Source: Pararhodobacter aggregans
GTDB taxonomy: Bacteria; Pseudomonadota; Alphaproteobacteria; Rhodobacterales; Rhodobacteraceae
Assembly: GCF_003075525.1 (NCBI RefSeq)
Contig: NZ_QDDR01000011.1
Coordinates: 1-64,000 of the forward strand
Length of the DNA: 64,000 nucleotides
Reading direction: 5' to 3'
Made by a program: the position numbers and the translations under genes. Below the pieces are notes generated by a model. It was given only the letters and a program-made list of their open reading frames with translations, was not told the DNA's origin and searched no databases. Within the stretch, counting starts at the first letter, position 1. Every line of letters starts with the position of its first letter. Below are positions 1-13,079 of the stretch, piece by piece.

Positions 1-387
1 CCGACGACGGCCGGTATCAGAGACCGACAAAACTTGAATACGGCGAGTGTCTTCGTGTGCGTCCATAAGGACACTCGATAAACGTTCTGCCCGCTCAACA
101 GCCAGACGGCCCTCCGCGAATGCTTACCTTTCTGTGGTCCCTGAGGTAGGAGGGCAGCGTGCCGGGGGGGATCACCGCCACCGCGCTCGCCTCATCAGCG
201 GCGAAGAGCGGCAGCGGCCGTTCGGCAAGCGACTCAGGGCGGGGGGCGGGACGGGGCATTCCCCAGCTTCGGCCGTGATTGGTGAAGGAAGCGTTAATGC
301 GGAACGGCGCCCCATGGGGCGCCGTTGGAAGGGGGAGGACCTGAGGTTGCGGCCGCCCTCGCCGGTCGGCTCGGTCGTACGCGGCTG
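1..387. other. Gene-free stretch at left edge
   Basis: I see no convincing coding region in these ~390 bases. The open frames here lack a ribosome site and family resemblance. Two structured pieces stand out: an 8-bp inverted repeat CGAGTGTC (44-51) with GACACTCG (70-77), and a perfect 24-bp palindrome at 303-326 centred on CCCATGGG. They could be the end of a gene or RNA lying to the left, but neither can be identified. Confidence 0.5.
303..326. repeat. Perfect 24-bp GC-rich palindrome
   Basis: AACGGCGCCCCA at 303-314 is followed directly by its exact reverse complement at 315-326. There is no T-run on either side. It may be a terminator or cruciform for an unseen gene to the left, or a protein-binding site. 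Confidence 0.5.
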
Positions 388-410
388 AAAAGGGTCCACT
401 GGACCCTTTT
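388..410 (-). terminator. Terminator of dnaJ
   Basis: AAAAGGGTCCA (388-398), one base, then TGGACCCTTTT (400-410) form a perfect inverted repeat about 30 bases after the dnaJ stop. On the minus strand the stem ends in TTTT, as expected of an intrinsic terminator. Confidence 0.8.
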
Positions 411-441
411 CGCCTCGGCTGCGGAGCAGCCGAAGCCGCCG

Positions 442-1599
442 CTAACCCTTCATCCCATCCCAGAAGCTTTTGACCTTGGAGAAGAAGGAATTCCCCTCCG
501 GGTGGTTATCCGCCGACAACCCCTCGAATTCGCGCAGCAATTCCTTCTGCCGCGTGGTCAGGTTCACCGGCGTCTCGACGCCCAGCTCGATCAGCATGTC
601 ACCAAAGCCGCCACCGCGCAGCGCCGGCATCCCCTTGCCGCGCAGCCGCATCTGCTTGCCCGATTGCGCGCCCGCCGGGACCTTCACCCGGCTGCGGCCG
701 CCGTCGATGGTCGGCACTTCCACCTCGCCGCCCAAAGCGGCGGTGGTGAAGCTGACCGGCACCAGACAATGCAGATCCAGCCCGTCACGCTGGAAGATCG
801 GATGCTCGCGCACCTCGATGAAGATATAGAGGTCGCCCGCCGGACCGCCCCTGAGCCCCGCCTCGCCCTCGCCGGACAGACGGATGCGGGTGCCCGTCTC
901 GACCCCGGCCGGGATGTTGACCGACAGCTGGCGCTCCTTCTCGACGCGGCCGGCGCCCTTGCAGCTGGTGCAGGGGTTCTTGACGATCTGCCCCAGCCCG
1001 CCACAGGTCGGACAGGTGCGCTCGACGGTGAAGAAGCCCTGCTGCGCCCGCACCTTGCCCATGCCCGAACAGGTCGGACAGGTCACGGGCTCGGCGCCGC
1101 CCTCGGCGCCCGAGCCGTTGCAGGCGTCACAGGCGGCGAGCGTCGGCACGCGGATCGACTTCTGGACGCCCTTGTAGGCCTCTTCCAGCGTGACCCGCAG
1201 GTTGTAGCGCAGATCGCTGCCCCGGCTGGCGCGGGCCCGCGCGCCACCGGCACCGCCACCGCGCCCGCCCATGAAATCGCCGAACAGATCCTCGAACACA
1301 TCCGAGAAGGAGGCGCCGAAATCGGCCCCGCCCGGACGGCCGCCGCCCGGCCGCGGACCGCCACCCATGCCGCCGTCAAAGGCCGCATGGCCGAAGCGGT
1401 CATAGGCGGCCTTCTTGTCGGCATCCTTCAGGACCTCGTAGGCCTCGTTCACTTCCTTGAACTGGGACTCGGCCTCGGGGTTGTCCTTGTTGCGGTCGGG
1501 GTGCAGCTCCTTGGCCTTGCCGCGATAGGCTTTCTTCAGCTCCTCGGCCGAGGCGCCCCGCGCAACACCCAGAACGTCGTAATAATCGCGCTTGGCCAT
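442..1599 (-). CDS. dnaJ: Chaperone DnaJ (Hsp40)
   Basis: Co-chaperone of 385 residues, the usual full length. It delivers unfolded clients to DnaK and stimulates its ATPase in the cytoplasm. The N-terminal J domain carries the HPD tripeptide (KELHPDRN). It is followed by a Gly/Phe-rich linker, then four CxxCxGxG zinc-binding repeats ([32 protein letters not shown]) and the C-terminal substrate-binding beta domain. It lies 75 bases downstream of dnaK on the same strand, with a GC hairpin between the two that may lower its expression relative to dnaK. A strong terminator follows it. Assignment is essentially certain. Confidence 0.98.
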   Translation of the reverse strand: MAKRDYYDVLGVARGASAEELKKAYRGKAKELHPDRNKDNPEAESQFKEVNEAYEVLKDADKKAAYDRFGHAAFDGGMGGGPRPGGGRPGGADFGASFSDVFEDLFGDFMGGRGGGAGGARARASRGSDLRYNLRVTLEEAYKGVQKSIRVPTLAACDACNGSGAEGGAEPVTCPTCSGMGKVRAQQGFFTVERTCPTCGGLGQIVKNPCTSCKGAGRVEKERQLSVNIPAGVETGTRIRLSGEGEAGLRGGPAGDLYIFIEVREHPIFQRDGLDLHCLVPVSFTTAALGGEVEVPTIDGGRSRVKVPAGAQSGKQMRLRGKGMPALRGGGFGDMLIELGVETPVNLTTRQKELLREFEGLSADNHPEGNSFFSKVKSFWDGMKG

Positions 1600-1625
1600 T
1601 TCGTGGACCTCACTTTCATAGACAA

Positions 1626-1657
1626 GGCCCCGGCTCGGTATCTCTCCGGCCGGGGCC
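1626..1657 (-). terminator. Hairpin between dnaK and dnaJ
   Basis: GGCCCCGGC (1626-1634) pairs with GCCGGGGCC (1649-1657) across a 14-base loop in the dnaK-dnaJ gap. No T-run follows, so I infer a partial attenuator or an mRNA-stabilising stem giving more dnaK than dnaJ transcript. Confidence 0.55.
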
Positions 1658-1674
1658 CCGCGTTAGATCACACG

Positions 1675-3588
<1,914 letters not shown>

Positions 3589-3699
3589 GATGAAATCCTC
3601 TTTCCTTCGGCGATGTTGTGAGGCGGCGATCCCGTCAGGCTTCGCCTCCCCGATCCCAGAACCGGGATCCCCCTCAGGGCGCTCTCCCGGCTTCGAGGG

Positions 3700-3730
3700 C
3701 TATATAGGGAGGGGTCAGAGGGGCTGCAAG
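3700..3730 (-). promoter_or_regulatory. RpoH (sigma-32) promoter of dnaK-dnaJ
   Basis: On the minus strand CTTG (3730-3727) is separated by exactly 17 bases from CCCTATATAG (3709-3700), about 110 bases upstream of dnaK. This fits the alphaproteobacterial heat-shock consensus CTTG-N17-CYTATnT. Confidence 0.75.
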
Positions 3731-3765
3731 CGGCTGGACAGGGCCAAAATGGCAAGAATGTCACA

Positions 3766-4692
3766 TCACCCGGCAAAGCGGGCGATGATGACCGGCAGTG
3801 TCAGCACGCTGGCCGCCGTGGAAAGCAGGATCGCGGCCGAGACGCGGGCGACGCAGACCCCGTAATGCTGGGCGAGGATATAGACATTGCCCGCCACCGG
3901 CAGCGCCGCGGCGCAGATCAGCACCCCCGCGGCGAAGGGGTCGACGTCGAAGATCCAGAAGGCGGCGGCGCCGACGGCCAGCGGATGGAGCACCAGTTTC
4001 GCGGCGCTCAGCCAGCCCGCAACGGTCAGCCGCTCGGCCCGGTTGCCCGACAGGCTGGCGCCGATGGCGAAAAGCGCGCCGGGCGTGGCGGCGGCACCCA
4101 GCAGGGTTGTCGTCGCGGCAACGAAGCCCGGCAGCGGCAGGCCGGTCGCGGACCAAAGCAGCCCCGCCGCCATCGCCACCACCATCGGGTTCTTCGCGAG
4201 GCCAATGGCGATCACCCGCGGCAGATCGGGCGAGATCCGCCCCTCGCGCGCCAGGGTGATGATGATGGTCAGGAGGCTGGAAAAGACGATCAGGTCGATG
4301 GCCAGCACCAGGAGCACGGTCCCCGCCGCCTGCGGCCCCAGCAGCAGCACCAGCATCGGCACGCCCAGAAAGCCGGTGTTGCCGATGATCGCCGTATGCG
4401 CCTCCATCACCGCCTCGGGCAGCGGGCGGCGGCGGGCAAAGGCCACGGCCAGCGCGACCAGATAGACGACGGCGCAGCCGAGGAGATAGGCGGCGGCCGC
4501 CCGCGGCTCGAAGATGTCGCCCAGCGACATGCTGGCCGAGAAGCCGAACAGCATGGCCGAGAGCGCGAAATAGAAGACGAAGCGGGTCAGCCAGGCCGTC
4601 GCCTCGGGCGGGAAGAACCCGGTCTTTCCCGCGCCATAGCCCAGGACGATGACGGCGAAGAACGGCAGGGTCTGGAGGAAGACGGTGAGCAT
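3766..4692 (-). CDS. AEC-family transporter (auxin efflux carrier type)
   Basis: Inner-membrane protein of about 308 residues with roughly ten hydrophobic segments, the fold of the AEC family (PF03547), whose bacterial members move organic acids such as malonate or malate. Recognisable features are the opening helix FFAVIVLGYGAGKTGFFP and the repeated glycine/proline-rich broken helices (NTGFLGVPMLVLLL, KNPMVVAMAAGLL). I prefer the ATG at 4692. An upstream in-frame start at 4725 would lie inside the terminator hairpin of the preceding TRAP operon. The substrate cannot be read from sequence. Confidence 0.85.
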   Translation of the reverse strand: MLTVFLQTLPFFAVIVLGYGAGKTGFFPPEATAWLTRFVFYFALSAMLFGFSASMSLGDIFEPRAAAAYLLGCAVVYLVALAVAFARRRPLPEAVMEAHTAIIGNTGFLGVPMLVLLLGPQAAGTVLLVLAIDLIVFSSLLTIIITLAREGRISPDLPRVIAIGLAKNPMVVAMAAGLLWSATGLPLPGFVAATTTLLGAAATPGALFAIGASLSGNRAERLTVAGWLSAAKLVLHPLAVGAAAFWIFDVDPFAAGVLICAAALPVAGNVYILAQHYGVCVARVSAAILLSTAASVLTLPVIIARFAG

Positions 4693-4712
4693 CGGGCCTG
4701 TCGGAAATGAAA

Positions 4713-4737
4713 CGGCCCGCCACATCGGGGCGGGCCG
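4713..4737 (-). terminator. Terminator after dctM
   Basis: CGGCCCGCC (4713-4721) and GGCGGGCCG (4729-4737) form a 9-bp stem with a short loop just past the dctM stop on the minus strand, followed by GTTTC. It separates the TRAP operon from the AEC carrier gene. Confidence 0.7.
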
Positions 4738-4745
4738 AAGAGGGG

Positions 4746-6134
4746 TCAGTAAACCACGCTTGGCAACCAGGTCACCAATCCGGGGAAGAGGAACAGGATG
4801 ACGATGGCGACGATCTGCAGCAGCACGAAGGGGATCGCCCCGCGATAGATCGTCCCGGTCGAGACCGAGCCCGGCGCCACCCCCCGCAGGTAGAAAAGCG
4901 CAAAGCCGAAGGGCGGCGTCAGGAACGAGGTCTGCAGGTTCACGCCGACCATCACCCCCAGCCAGATCGGATCGACGCCCAACAGCAGCAGGGTCGGCGC
5001 GGTAATCGGCAGCACGATGAAGATGATCTCGAACGTGTCCAGGATGAAGCCCAGCACGAACATCACCACCATGACGGCGATCATCGCCCCCATGGCCCCG
5101 CCCGGGATCCCGGTCAGGAACTCATGCACCAGATCGTCGCCGCCCATCTGGCGGAACACCACCGAAAAGACCGAGGCGCCGAACAGGATGATGAACACCA
5201 TGGCGGTGATCTTGGCGGTCGAGCGCACTGTATCGAGAACGATCGAGGCCCGCAGCCGCCCGCGCAGCGCCGCCAGCAGCGTGGCCCCCACGGCCCCCAC
5301 GGAGGCGGCTTCGGTCGGGGTGGCGATGCCGCCCAGGATCGAGCCCAGCACGGCGATGATCAGCATCAGCGGCGGCACCAGCGCCACGACGATCTCGCGC
5401 GGCAGGCCGCGGCGCTCTTCGGCGCTCATCGGCATTGCCGGGCAGCTGGACGGGTCGGTCACGGCCTTGAACAGGATATAGGCGATGTAGACGGCGACCA
5501 GCAGCATCCCGGGGATGAAGGCCCCGGCAAAGAGGTCACCGACCGAGACCGCGCTCGGCGCGAAATTGCCCAGGCTCATCTGCGCCTGCGCATGCATGCC
5601 GGCGATCATGTCGCCCATGAAGATCAGCACGGTCGAGGGCGGGATGATCTGCCCCAGCGTGCCCGAAGCGCAGATCGTGCCGGTGGCGAGTTTCGGGTCG
5701 TAGCCCGCGCGCAGCATCGCCGGCAGCGAGATCAGGCCCATCGTCACCACGGTGGCGCCGACCACGCCGGTCGAGGCCGCTAGCAGCGCCCCCACCACCA
5801 CGACGGAAATCCCCAGCCCGCCGCGCATCGAACCGAAGAGCTTGCCCATGGTGGACAGAAGCTGCTCGGCGATGTTGGAGCGTTCCAGCATCACCCCCAT
5901 GAAGATGAACAAGGGCACCGCGACCAGCACCTCGTTGGTCATGTAGCCCGTGTAGCGCCCGGCCAGGGCGCTGAGGTTCGACATGTCGAACACACCGAGC
6001 GACAGGCCGATCAGCGCAAACAGGATCGAGGTCCCGGCCAGGGTGAAGGCCACCGGGAAGCCCAGCATCAGGAAGCCGATCACGCCCAGGAACATCAGCC
6101 CCGAGAGGATCTCTCCGACAAGTACAAGATCCAT
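4746..6134 (-). CDS. dctM: TRAP transporter large permease (DctM)
   Basis: Ion-transporter-superfamily subunit of 462 residues with about twelve membrane helices. It is the translocating subunit of a sodium-driven TRAP carrier. Family landmarks include FAGAFIPGMLL, the region around GATLLAALRGRL and the conserved PPFGFALFYLRGVAP near the C-terminus. It starts 6 bases after the stop of the small permease and is followed by a terminator, so it is last in the dctP-dctQ-dctM operon. The TakP-like binding protein suggests 2-oxo acids or related carboxylates as cargo. Confidence 0.93.
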   Translation of the reverse strand: MDLVLVGEILSGLMFLGVIGFLMLGFPVAFTLAGTSILFALIGLSLGVFDMSNLSALAGRYTGYMTNEVLVAVPLFIFMGVMLERSNIAEQLLSTMGKLFGSMRGGLGISVVVVGALLAASTGVVGATVVTMGLISLPAMLRAGYDPKLATGTICASGTLGQIIPPSTVLIFMGDMIAGMHAQAQMSLGNFAPSAVSVGDLFAGAFIPGMLLVAVYIAYILFKAVTDPSSCPAMPMSAEERRGLPREIVVALVPPLMLIIAVLGSILGGIATPTEAASVGAVGATLLAALRGRLRASIVLDTVRSTAKITAMVFIILFGASVFSVVFRQMGGDDLVHEFLTGIPGGAMGAMIAVMVVMFVLGFILDTFEIIFIVLPITAPTLLLLGVDPIWLGVMVGVNLQTSFLTPPFGFALFYLRGVAPGSVSTGTIYRGAIPFVLLQIVAIVILFLFPGLVTWLPSVVY

Positions 6135-6140
6135 GGGCGG

Positions 6141-6692
6141 TTACTCCGGGACGGCTTCGTAGCGGTAGGATTTCGGCACGAGATCCTCGCGCCCGCGGAT
6201 GATAAGGATCGACCGGATCAGCATCGACAGGCCCTGCAACGCCAGCGTCACGGCAAAGACCAGGATGAAGCCCTTGACCAGATAGAGGCCGGGCGCGCCG
6301 CCGGGGTTCGCCGACCCCTCCTGCAGGCGCCACGATCGGGCGACGAAGACATAGCAATAGGTCCAGACGACCCAGGTGAAGGGCAAAAGGAACAGGATCA
6401 CGCCGATCAGATCGAGCCAGGCCTTCTTCAGGTTGGTGGCGGGGCGGTAGAAGATGTCCACCCGCACGTGATCGTTGGTGTAAAGCGCATAGGCCGCGAC
6501 AGAGGTGAACATCACCCCGTTCAGCCAGGGATACAGGTCCTGCATCCACAGCCGCGTGGTCGAGAACAGGTAGCGTTCGACGACGACCCAGAAACAGACC
6601 AGAACGATGGCGAGCGCAAGCCATGAAAAGACATTGCCGATCAGCCGGTTCACGCCGTTGATGGCGCGCATGATGGCGGAAAGACCGTTCAA
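6141..6692 (-). CDS. dctQ: TRAP transporter small permease (DctQ)
   Basis: Four-helix membrane subunit that docks the binding protein to DctM. The ERYLF...LWMQDLYPWLNG segment and DHVRVDIFY are characteristic of the DctQ family. I place the start at the TTG at 6692, six bases after an AGGAGG ribosome site, giving 183 residues. The GTG at 6713 lies upstream of that site and is less likely. It is separated from dctP by a strong terminator. Confidence 0.9.
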   Translation of the reverse strand: MNGLSAIMRAINGVNRLIGNVFSWLALAIVLVCFWVVVERYLFSTTRLWMQDLYPWLNGVMFTSVAAYALYTNDHVRVDIFYRPATNLKKAWLDLIGVILFLLPFTWVVWTYCYVFVARSWRLQEGSANPGGAPGLYLVKGFILVFAVTLALQGLSMLIRSILIIRGREDLVPKSYRYEAVPE

Positions 6693-6771
6693 GGGGACCT
6701 CCTGGATCCGCACGGGGATAACAAGGCGCCGGCCGTCGCAACGGGGTCGGGCATCCGGCGCTCGGGATGGG

Positions 6772-6805
6772 AAAAACCCCGCGCTCGGGTCTACCGGGCG
6801 CGGGG
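6772..6805 (-). terminator. Terminator between dctP and dctQ
   Basis: CCCCGCGC (6777-6784) and GCGCGGGG (6798-6805) form the stem, extended by CGGG/CCGG inside. On the minus strand the stem is followed by TTTTT. Partial termination here would give more binding protein than permease, a common arrangement in binding-protein-dependent transport. Confidence 0.85.
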
Positions 6806-6813
6806 CTGTCGGA

Positions 6814-7920
6814 TCAGAGGTCCGACGTGTCGAAGAAGCGCTGGCGGGCCGTGGTGAACACCTGGTCGGTGCCCTCGGTCCGGGTGCGCATCAGCTTCAG
6901 TGCGTCGACGAAGCTGCGGGCGGTGCGCGCCGTCAGGTCGTCGCTCGAGGCCAGCAGTTCCTGGATCATCGCCTTCGATTCGCGGGCGCCCGCTTCCAGG
7001 ATGTCGTCCGGGAAGGACGCATGCGCGGTCACGCCGTGGTCGTTGACGATGGTCGCCAGCGCGCGCGGGTCATTGGCCACGAAGTCCGAATAGACGTTCT
7101 CGTATTCCGCCTGGCAGGCGTCGCGGACGATGGCCTGCAGGTTCGAGGGCAGCTCCATGAATTTCGCCTTGTCGACGACGAGTTCGGTCGCAAGGCCCGG
7201 CTCGACGAAGGACGAGGTGTAGTAGTGCTTGCAGACCTGATAGAAGCCCAGCGCCAGATCGTTGTAGGGGCCGACGAATTCGGCCGCATCCAGCGTGCCC
7301 GATTGCAGCGCCTGGAAGATCTCGCCGCCGGCCATGTTGGTGACCGAGGCGCCGAGGCGCTGCCAGACCTGACCGCCCAGACCCGGGGTGCGGAAGCGCA
7401 GACCCTGCAGGTCGGCGAGGCTGGTCAGCTCATTGCGGAACCAGCCGCCGGTCTGGGTGCCGGTGTTGCCCGACAGGAAGCCCTGAACGCCGAACTGGTC
7501 ATAGACCTCGTCCCACATCTCCTGGCCGCCCAGGAAGCGCATCCAGGCCGAATGCTCGGCCGCGGTCAGGCCGAAGGGCACGCCGGTGAAAAACGACAGC
7601 GCGACCGACTTGTTCTGCCAGTAGTAGGCGGCGCCGTGGCTCATCTCGGCGGTGCCGTCGATGACCGCGTCGAGCGATTGCAGCGCGGGCACCATCTCAC
7701 CGGCCGAGAAGACCTCGACGGTCAGCTGGCCGTCCGAGGCGGCGGTGATACGGTCGGCCAGGCGCTGCGCGCCGACGCCGAGGCCGGGAAAGTTGCGCGG
7801 CCAGGTGGTGACCATGCGCCAGGTGGTCCGGCCCTGCGCGACGGCCGGGGCGGCCAGCGTCGAGGCCGCGGCCGCAGCCCCGCCAAAGGTCGAGGTGCGC
7901 AGGAATGAACGACGATCCAT
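6814..7920 (-). CDS. dctP: TRAP transporter solute-binding protein (DctP, TakP-like)
   Basis: Periplasmic substrate-binding protein of 368 residues. The N-terminus has a twin-arginine signal (MDRRSFLRTSTF...AAPAVAQ). The mature part shows the landmarks of the TakP subgroup: TTWRMVTTWPRNF, VFSAGEMVPALQ, GNTGTQTGGWFR, AGGEIFQALQSGTLDAAEFVGPYND. TakP of Rhodobacter sphaeroides binds 2-oxo acids through a sodium ion. The similarity in these motifs suggests the same substrate class here, though lactate or other carboxylates remain possible. A clear GGGAGGA site precedes the start. First gene of the operon. Confidence 0.92.
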   Translation of the reverse strand: MDRRSFLRTSTFGGAAAAASTLAAPAVAQGRTTWRMVTTWPRNFPGLGVGAQRLADRITAASDGQLTVEVFSAGEMVPALQSLDAVIDGTAEMSHGAAYYWQNKSVALSFFTGVPFGLTAAEHSAWMRFLGGQEMWDEVYDQFGVQGFLSGNTGTQTGGWFRNELTSLADLQGLRFRTPGLGGQVWQRLGASVTNMAGGEIFQALQSGTLDAAEFVGPYNDLALGFYQVCKHYYTSSFVEPGLATELVVDKAKFMELPSNLQAIVRDACQAEYENVYSDFVANDPRALATIVNDHGVTAHASFPDDILEAGARESKAMIQELLASSDDLTARTARSFVDALKLMRTRTEGTDQVFTTARQRFFDTSDL

Positions 7921-8016
7921 GAGTATTCCTCCCAGAGTTTCTTTTGGTCATTTCGGCTGACCAATATCGCGGTATATACACGGCATTTTCGCCGTTAGAA
8001 CCCGAATTCCGCAAAC

Positions 8017-8028
8017 GTTAGCGCTAGA
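8017..8028. promoter_or_regulatory. Possible operator upstream of dctP
   Basis: GTTAGCGCTAGA contains the 8-bp palindrome TAGCGCTA (8019-8026), about 100 bases upstream of dctP. Its GCGC centre resembles LacI-family operators. No regulator gene lies beside it, so this is tentative. Confidence 0.3.
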
Positions 8029-8096
8029 ATCCGCAGGCCCTGCGCATCCTAGCGCAGACGCCGGAGGCGTCCAGTGTTTTCGCGGCCGACGGCGGG

Positions 8097-8978
8097 TCAG
8101 GCCCGCGCGGTCCGGCGGGAATTCAGGCGCAGATTCAGGAAGTTTGCCGAAAAGATGATGGCCGCGCCCAGGAAGACCATCGGGTCCAGCGCCTCGGCAT
8201 AGAGCCAGACGCCGACCAGCGCGACGATCGGCAGCCGGGCGAATTCCATCGGCGCCACCAGCGTCGCAGGCGCCAGCCCCAGGGCCGAGGTCAGCGAGTA
8301 ATGGGCGCTGAGCCCGGTCAGGGCGATGATGCCGAGCCAGGGCAGCAGATGCAGGCTGGGCCAGGTGAAGCCGCCGGCCAGCGCCAGCACCAGCGCCATT
8401 CCCGTCTGGCTGAGCGTCATCCAGAACAGCACCGTCAGCACATGGTCATGCAGCATGATCTTGCGGGTGAAGATCAGGTTCATGGCAAAGCCGACCGCCG
8501 CCAGAACCCCCGCCAGATGGCCCAGGTTCAGGGGCTGGACGCCCGGTTGCGCCACCACCAGCACGCCGATGAACCCCACGAGGGTGATGGCCAGCTTCAC
8601 CCCGGTCAGCCGCTCGCCCAGAAACACCGGCGCCAGCAGCACCACCCAGATCGGCCCGGTGAATTCCAGCGCCACCAGCTGCGACAAGGGGATCATCATC
8701 AGCCCGTAGAACCACAGGTTCTGGCCAGCGAAATGGAAGGTGTTGCGCACCAGATGCAGGCCCCAGTGCTGCGTGCGCACGATGGCGAAATCGCCGCGCC
8801 GGACACGGATGATCGCCGCGACCAGCACGAAGCCCATGAACGAGCGCCAGAACATCAGCTCGAAGGTGTTAAGCTCGACCTGCACCGCCCGCCCGGCCAC
8901 CGCCATCAGCACGAAGGAAACGATGGCGCCGCACATCCACAGCGCCGCCTTCAGCGGCTGGGATTGTGTCTGGGTCAT
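8097..8978 (-). CDS. EamA/DMT-family membrane transporter
   Basis: Protein of 293 residues with ten predicted membrane helices in two EamA repeats, a drug/metabolite transporter fold. The first repeat includes FELMFWRSFMGFVLV and FHFAGQNLWFYGLMMIPLSQ. The second ends with AEALDPMVFLGAAIIFSANFLNL. The start at 8978 is preceded by GGAGGA; the longer open frame to 9056 adds residues with no family match. Substrate unknown; such exporters often move amino acids or nucleosides. Two small GC hairpins at 8040-8072 follow it. Confidence 0.88.
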   Translation of the reverse strand: MTQTQSQPLKAALWMCGAIVSFVLMAVAGRAVQVELNTFELMFWRSFMGFVLVAAIIRVRRGDFAIVRTQHWGLHLVRNTFHFAGQNLWFYGLMMIPLSQLVALEFTGPIWVVLLAPVFLGERLTGVKLAITLVGFIGVLVVAQPGVQPLNLGHLAGVLAAVGFAMNLIFTRKIMLHDHVLTVLFWMTLSQTGMALVLALAGGFTWPSLHLLPWLGIIALTGLSAHYSLTSALGLAPATLVAPMEFARLPIVALVGVWLYAEALDPMVFLGAAIIFSANFLNLRLNSRRTARA

Positions 8979-9122
8979 GGCGTCCTCCTCCGGGCGTTTG
9001 GCACGCCAGAGGATGCATAGGCCGCCGCCCGACCGGAAGGCAAGCCCGCTTCGCACGTTAACTATCGACCGCGGGAACCGGCTCCCCTGCCCTCTCCGCG
9101 GGGATCAGGCTGCCGGAAAGCG

Positions 9123-9143
9123 GACAATTTTAATCAAATTGTC
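9123..9143. repeat. AT-rich inverted repeat near secA
   Basis: GACAATTT (9123-9130) and AAATTGTC (9136-9143) are exact reverse complements with a 5-base loop, in the gap between secA and the DMT gene. It may be an operator for the DMT gene or part of the adjacent interspersed element. Confidence 0.5.
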
Positions 9144-9144
9144 T

Positions 9145-9197
9145 ATCTTTGTTCCCCAAATATCCTCGGGGGGTGCGGGGGGCAGACGGCCCCCCGC
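9145..9197 (-). repeat. Interspersed element copy R1 with terminator stem
   Basis: The core resembling CTTTGTTCCCCAAATATCC is followed by the stem GCGGGGGGC (9175-9183) / GCCCCCCGC (9189-9197). It lies 10 bases past the secA stop, so in secA sense it reads stem then core. One of seven copies in this window. Confidence 0.8.
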
Positions 9198-9206
9198 TGC
9201 AACGCC

Positions 9207-11954
<2,748 letters not shown>

Positions 11955-12134
11955 CTGATCTCCGCTCGCCTTTGTGTGACCGGCTGGCTGCACCGGCGGT
12001 CTTGCCGGTCGGCGGCTGCTTTCTTAAACAGGGCGCGGCTGGCCAGCCCGTGAAAAATCCGTTCTGGCATGTAAGGGGCGGCCATCTGAGTGTCAATCAC
12101 AGCGGCCCGAAGGGACGCGATTCAGGAGCCTTGC

Positions 12135-12992
12135 ATGTTCAAAAACGCTCGATATGCGGCCGCAGCCGTGCTGCTGTCGGTGCTCGCCGCGCCGGCCTTG
12201 GCGCAGGACGCCCCGACTGCCGCAACGGTCATCGCCCGCGTCGGCGAGACCGAGATCACCCTTGGTCAGGCCATCGCGCTCCGCGCCCAGCTGCCGCAGC
12301 AATTCGCCCAGGTGCCCGACGAAACCCTGTTCCCGGCGCTGGTCGAACAGCTCATCGAACAGGAACTTCTGGCACAGGCGCAAGCCGGTGACCTGACGCT
12401 GCGCAACCAGCTGATGCTGCAAAACGAGACGCGCAACTTCCTGGCCAATGCCGCGCTGGTCGAGGTCGCCACCGCCGCCGTCACCGACGAAAGCGTGCAG
12501 GCCGCCTATGACGCCTTCGTCGCCGATTACGCCCAGGGCGAGCCGGTGACCGAATACCACGCCGCGCATATCCTCGTGCGCAGCGAGGAAGAGCGCGACC
12601 AGGTGGTCGCCGCGCTGGCCGAAGGCCGCGATTTCGCCGAGGTGGCGCAGGAGTTCTCGGCCGATGGCTCGGCCCAGCAGGGCGGCGATCTGGGCTGGTT
12701 CGCGGCGGGCGTGATGATCCCCGAGTTCCAGGCCGCGGTCGAGGCGCTGGAACCCGGCCAGGTGTCCGAGCCGGTGCAGACCCGCTTCGGATGGCATGTG
12801 GTGAAACTGCTGGAGACCCGCAACGCCACCGCGCCGACGCTGGATCAGGTGCGCGAGGATCTGGTCACCCAGATCCAGCGCGAGGCGACCCGCGCCTATA
12901 TCGAGGAGCTGCGCGCGGCCAGCACCGCCGAGAACCTCTCGGAAGGCATGGACCCCACGCTCCTGAGCCAGACGACCCTGCTGGACGAGTAA
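12135..12992 (+). CDS. Parvulin-type peptidyl-prolyl isomerase
   Basis: Exported PpiC/SurA-like foldase of 285 residues. It has a Sec signal peptide ending ALAQ and an N-terminal helical chaperone part (residues ~20-140). The parvulin domain (~145-245) carries HAAHILVRSEEE, FAEVAQEFSADGSA, GGDLGWFAAGVM and FGWHVVKLLETR. It catalyses proline isomerisation during periplasmic protein folding, a logical partner to the divergent secA. Start chosen at 12135 behind an AGGAG site. A strong terminator follows. Confidence 0.93.
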   Translation: MFKNARYAAAAVLLSVLAAPALAQDAPTAATVIARVGETEITLGQAIALRAQLPQQFAQVPDETLFPALVEQLIEQELLAQAQAGDLTLRNQLMLQNETRNFLANAALVEVATAAVTDESVQAAYDAFVADYAQGEPVTEYHAAHILVRSEEERDQVVAALAEGRDFAEVAQEFSADGSAQQGGDLGWFAAGVMIPEFQAAVEALEPGQVSEPVQTRFGWHVVKLLETRNATAPTLDQVREDLVTQIQREATRAYIEELRAASTAENLSEGMDPTLLSQTTLLDE

Positions 12993-13023
12993 GGGCCGGG
13001 CGTCTATCCTCCGCCCCGCAACC

Positions 13024-13054
13024 GGCCCGTACCCTCCCGGGGGTGCGGGCCTTT
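13024..13054 (+). terminator. Terminator after the parvulin gene
   Basis: GGCCCGTACCC (13024-13034) pairs with GGGTGCGGGCC (13041-13051), one wobble, followed by TTTC. It sits between the isomerase stop and argJ. Confidence 0.85.
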
Positions 13055-13079
13055 CTCATGCCTGAGGAGCCCGCTGGCT

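Noticed and set aside
4692-4725. N-terminal extension of the AEC carrier
   Set aside because: It would place the start codon inside the dctM terminator stem and adds residues unlike the family.
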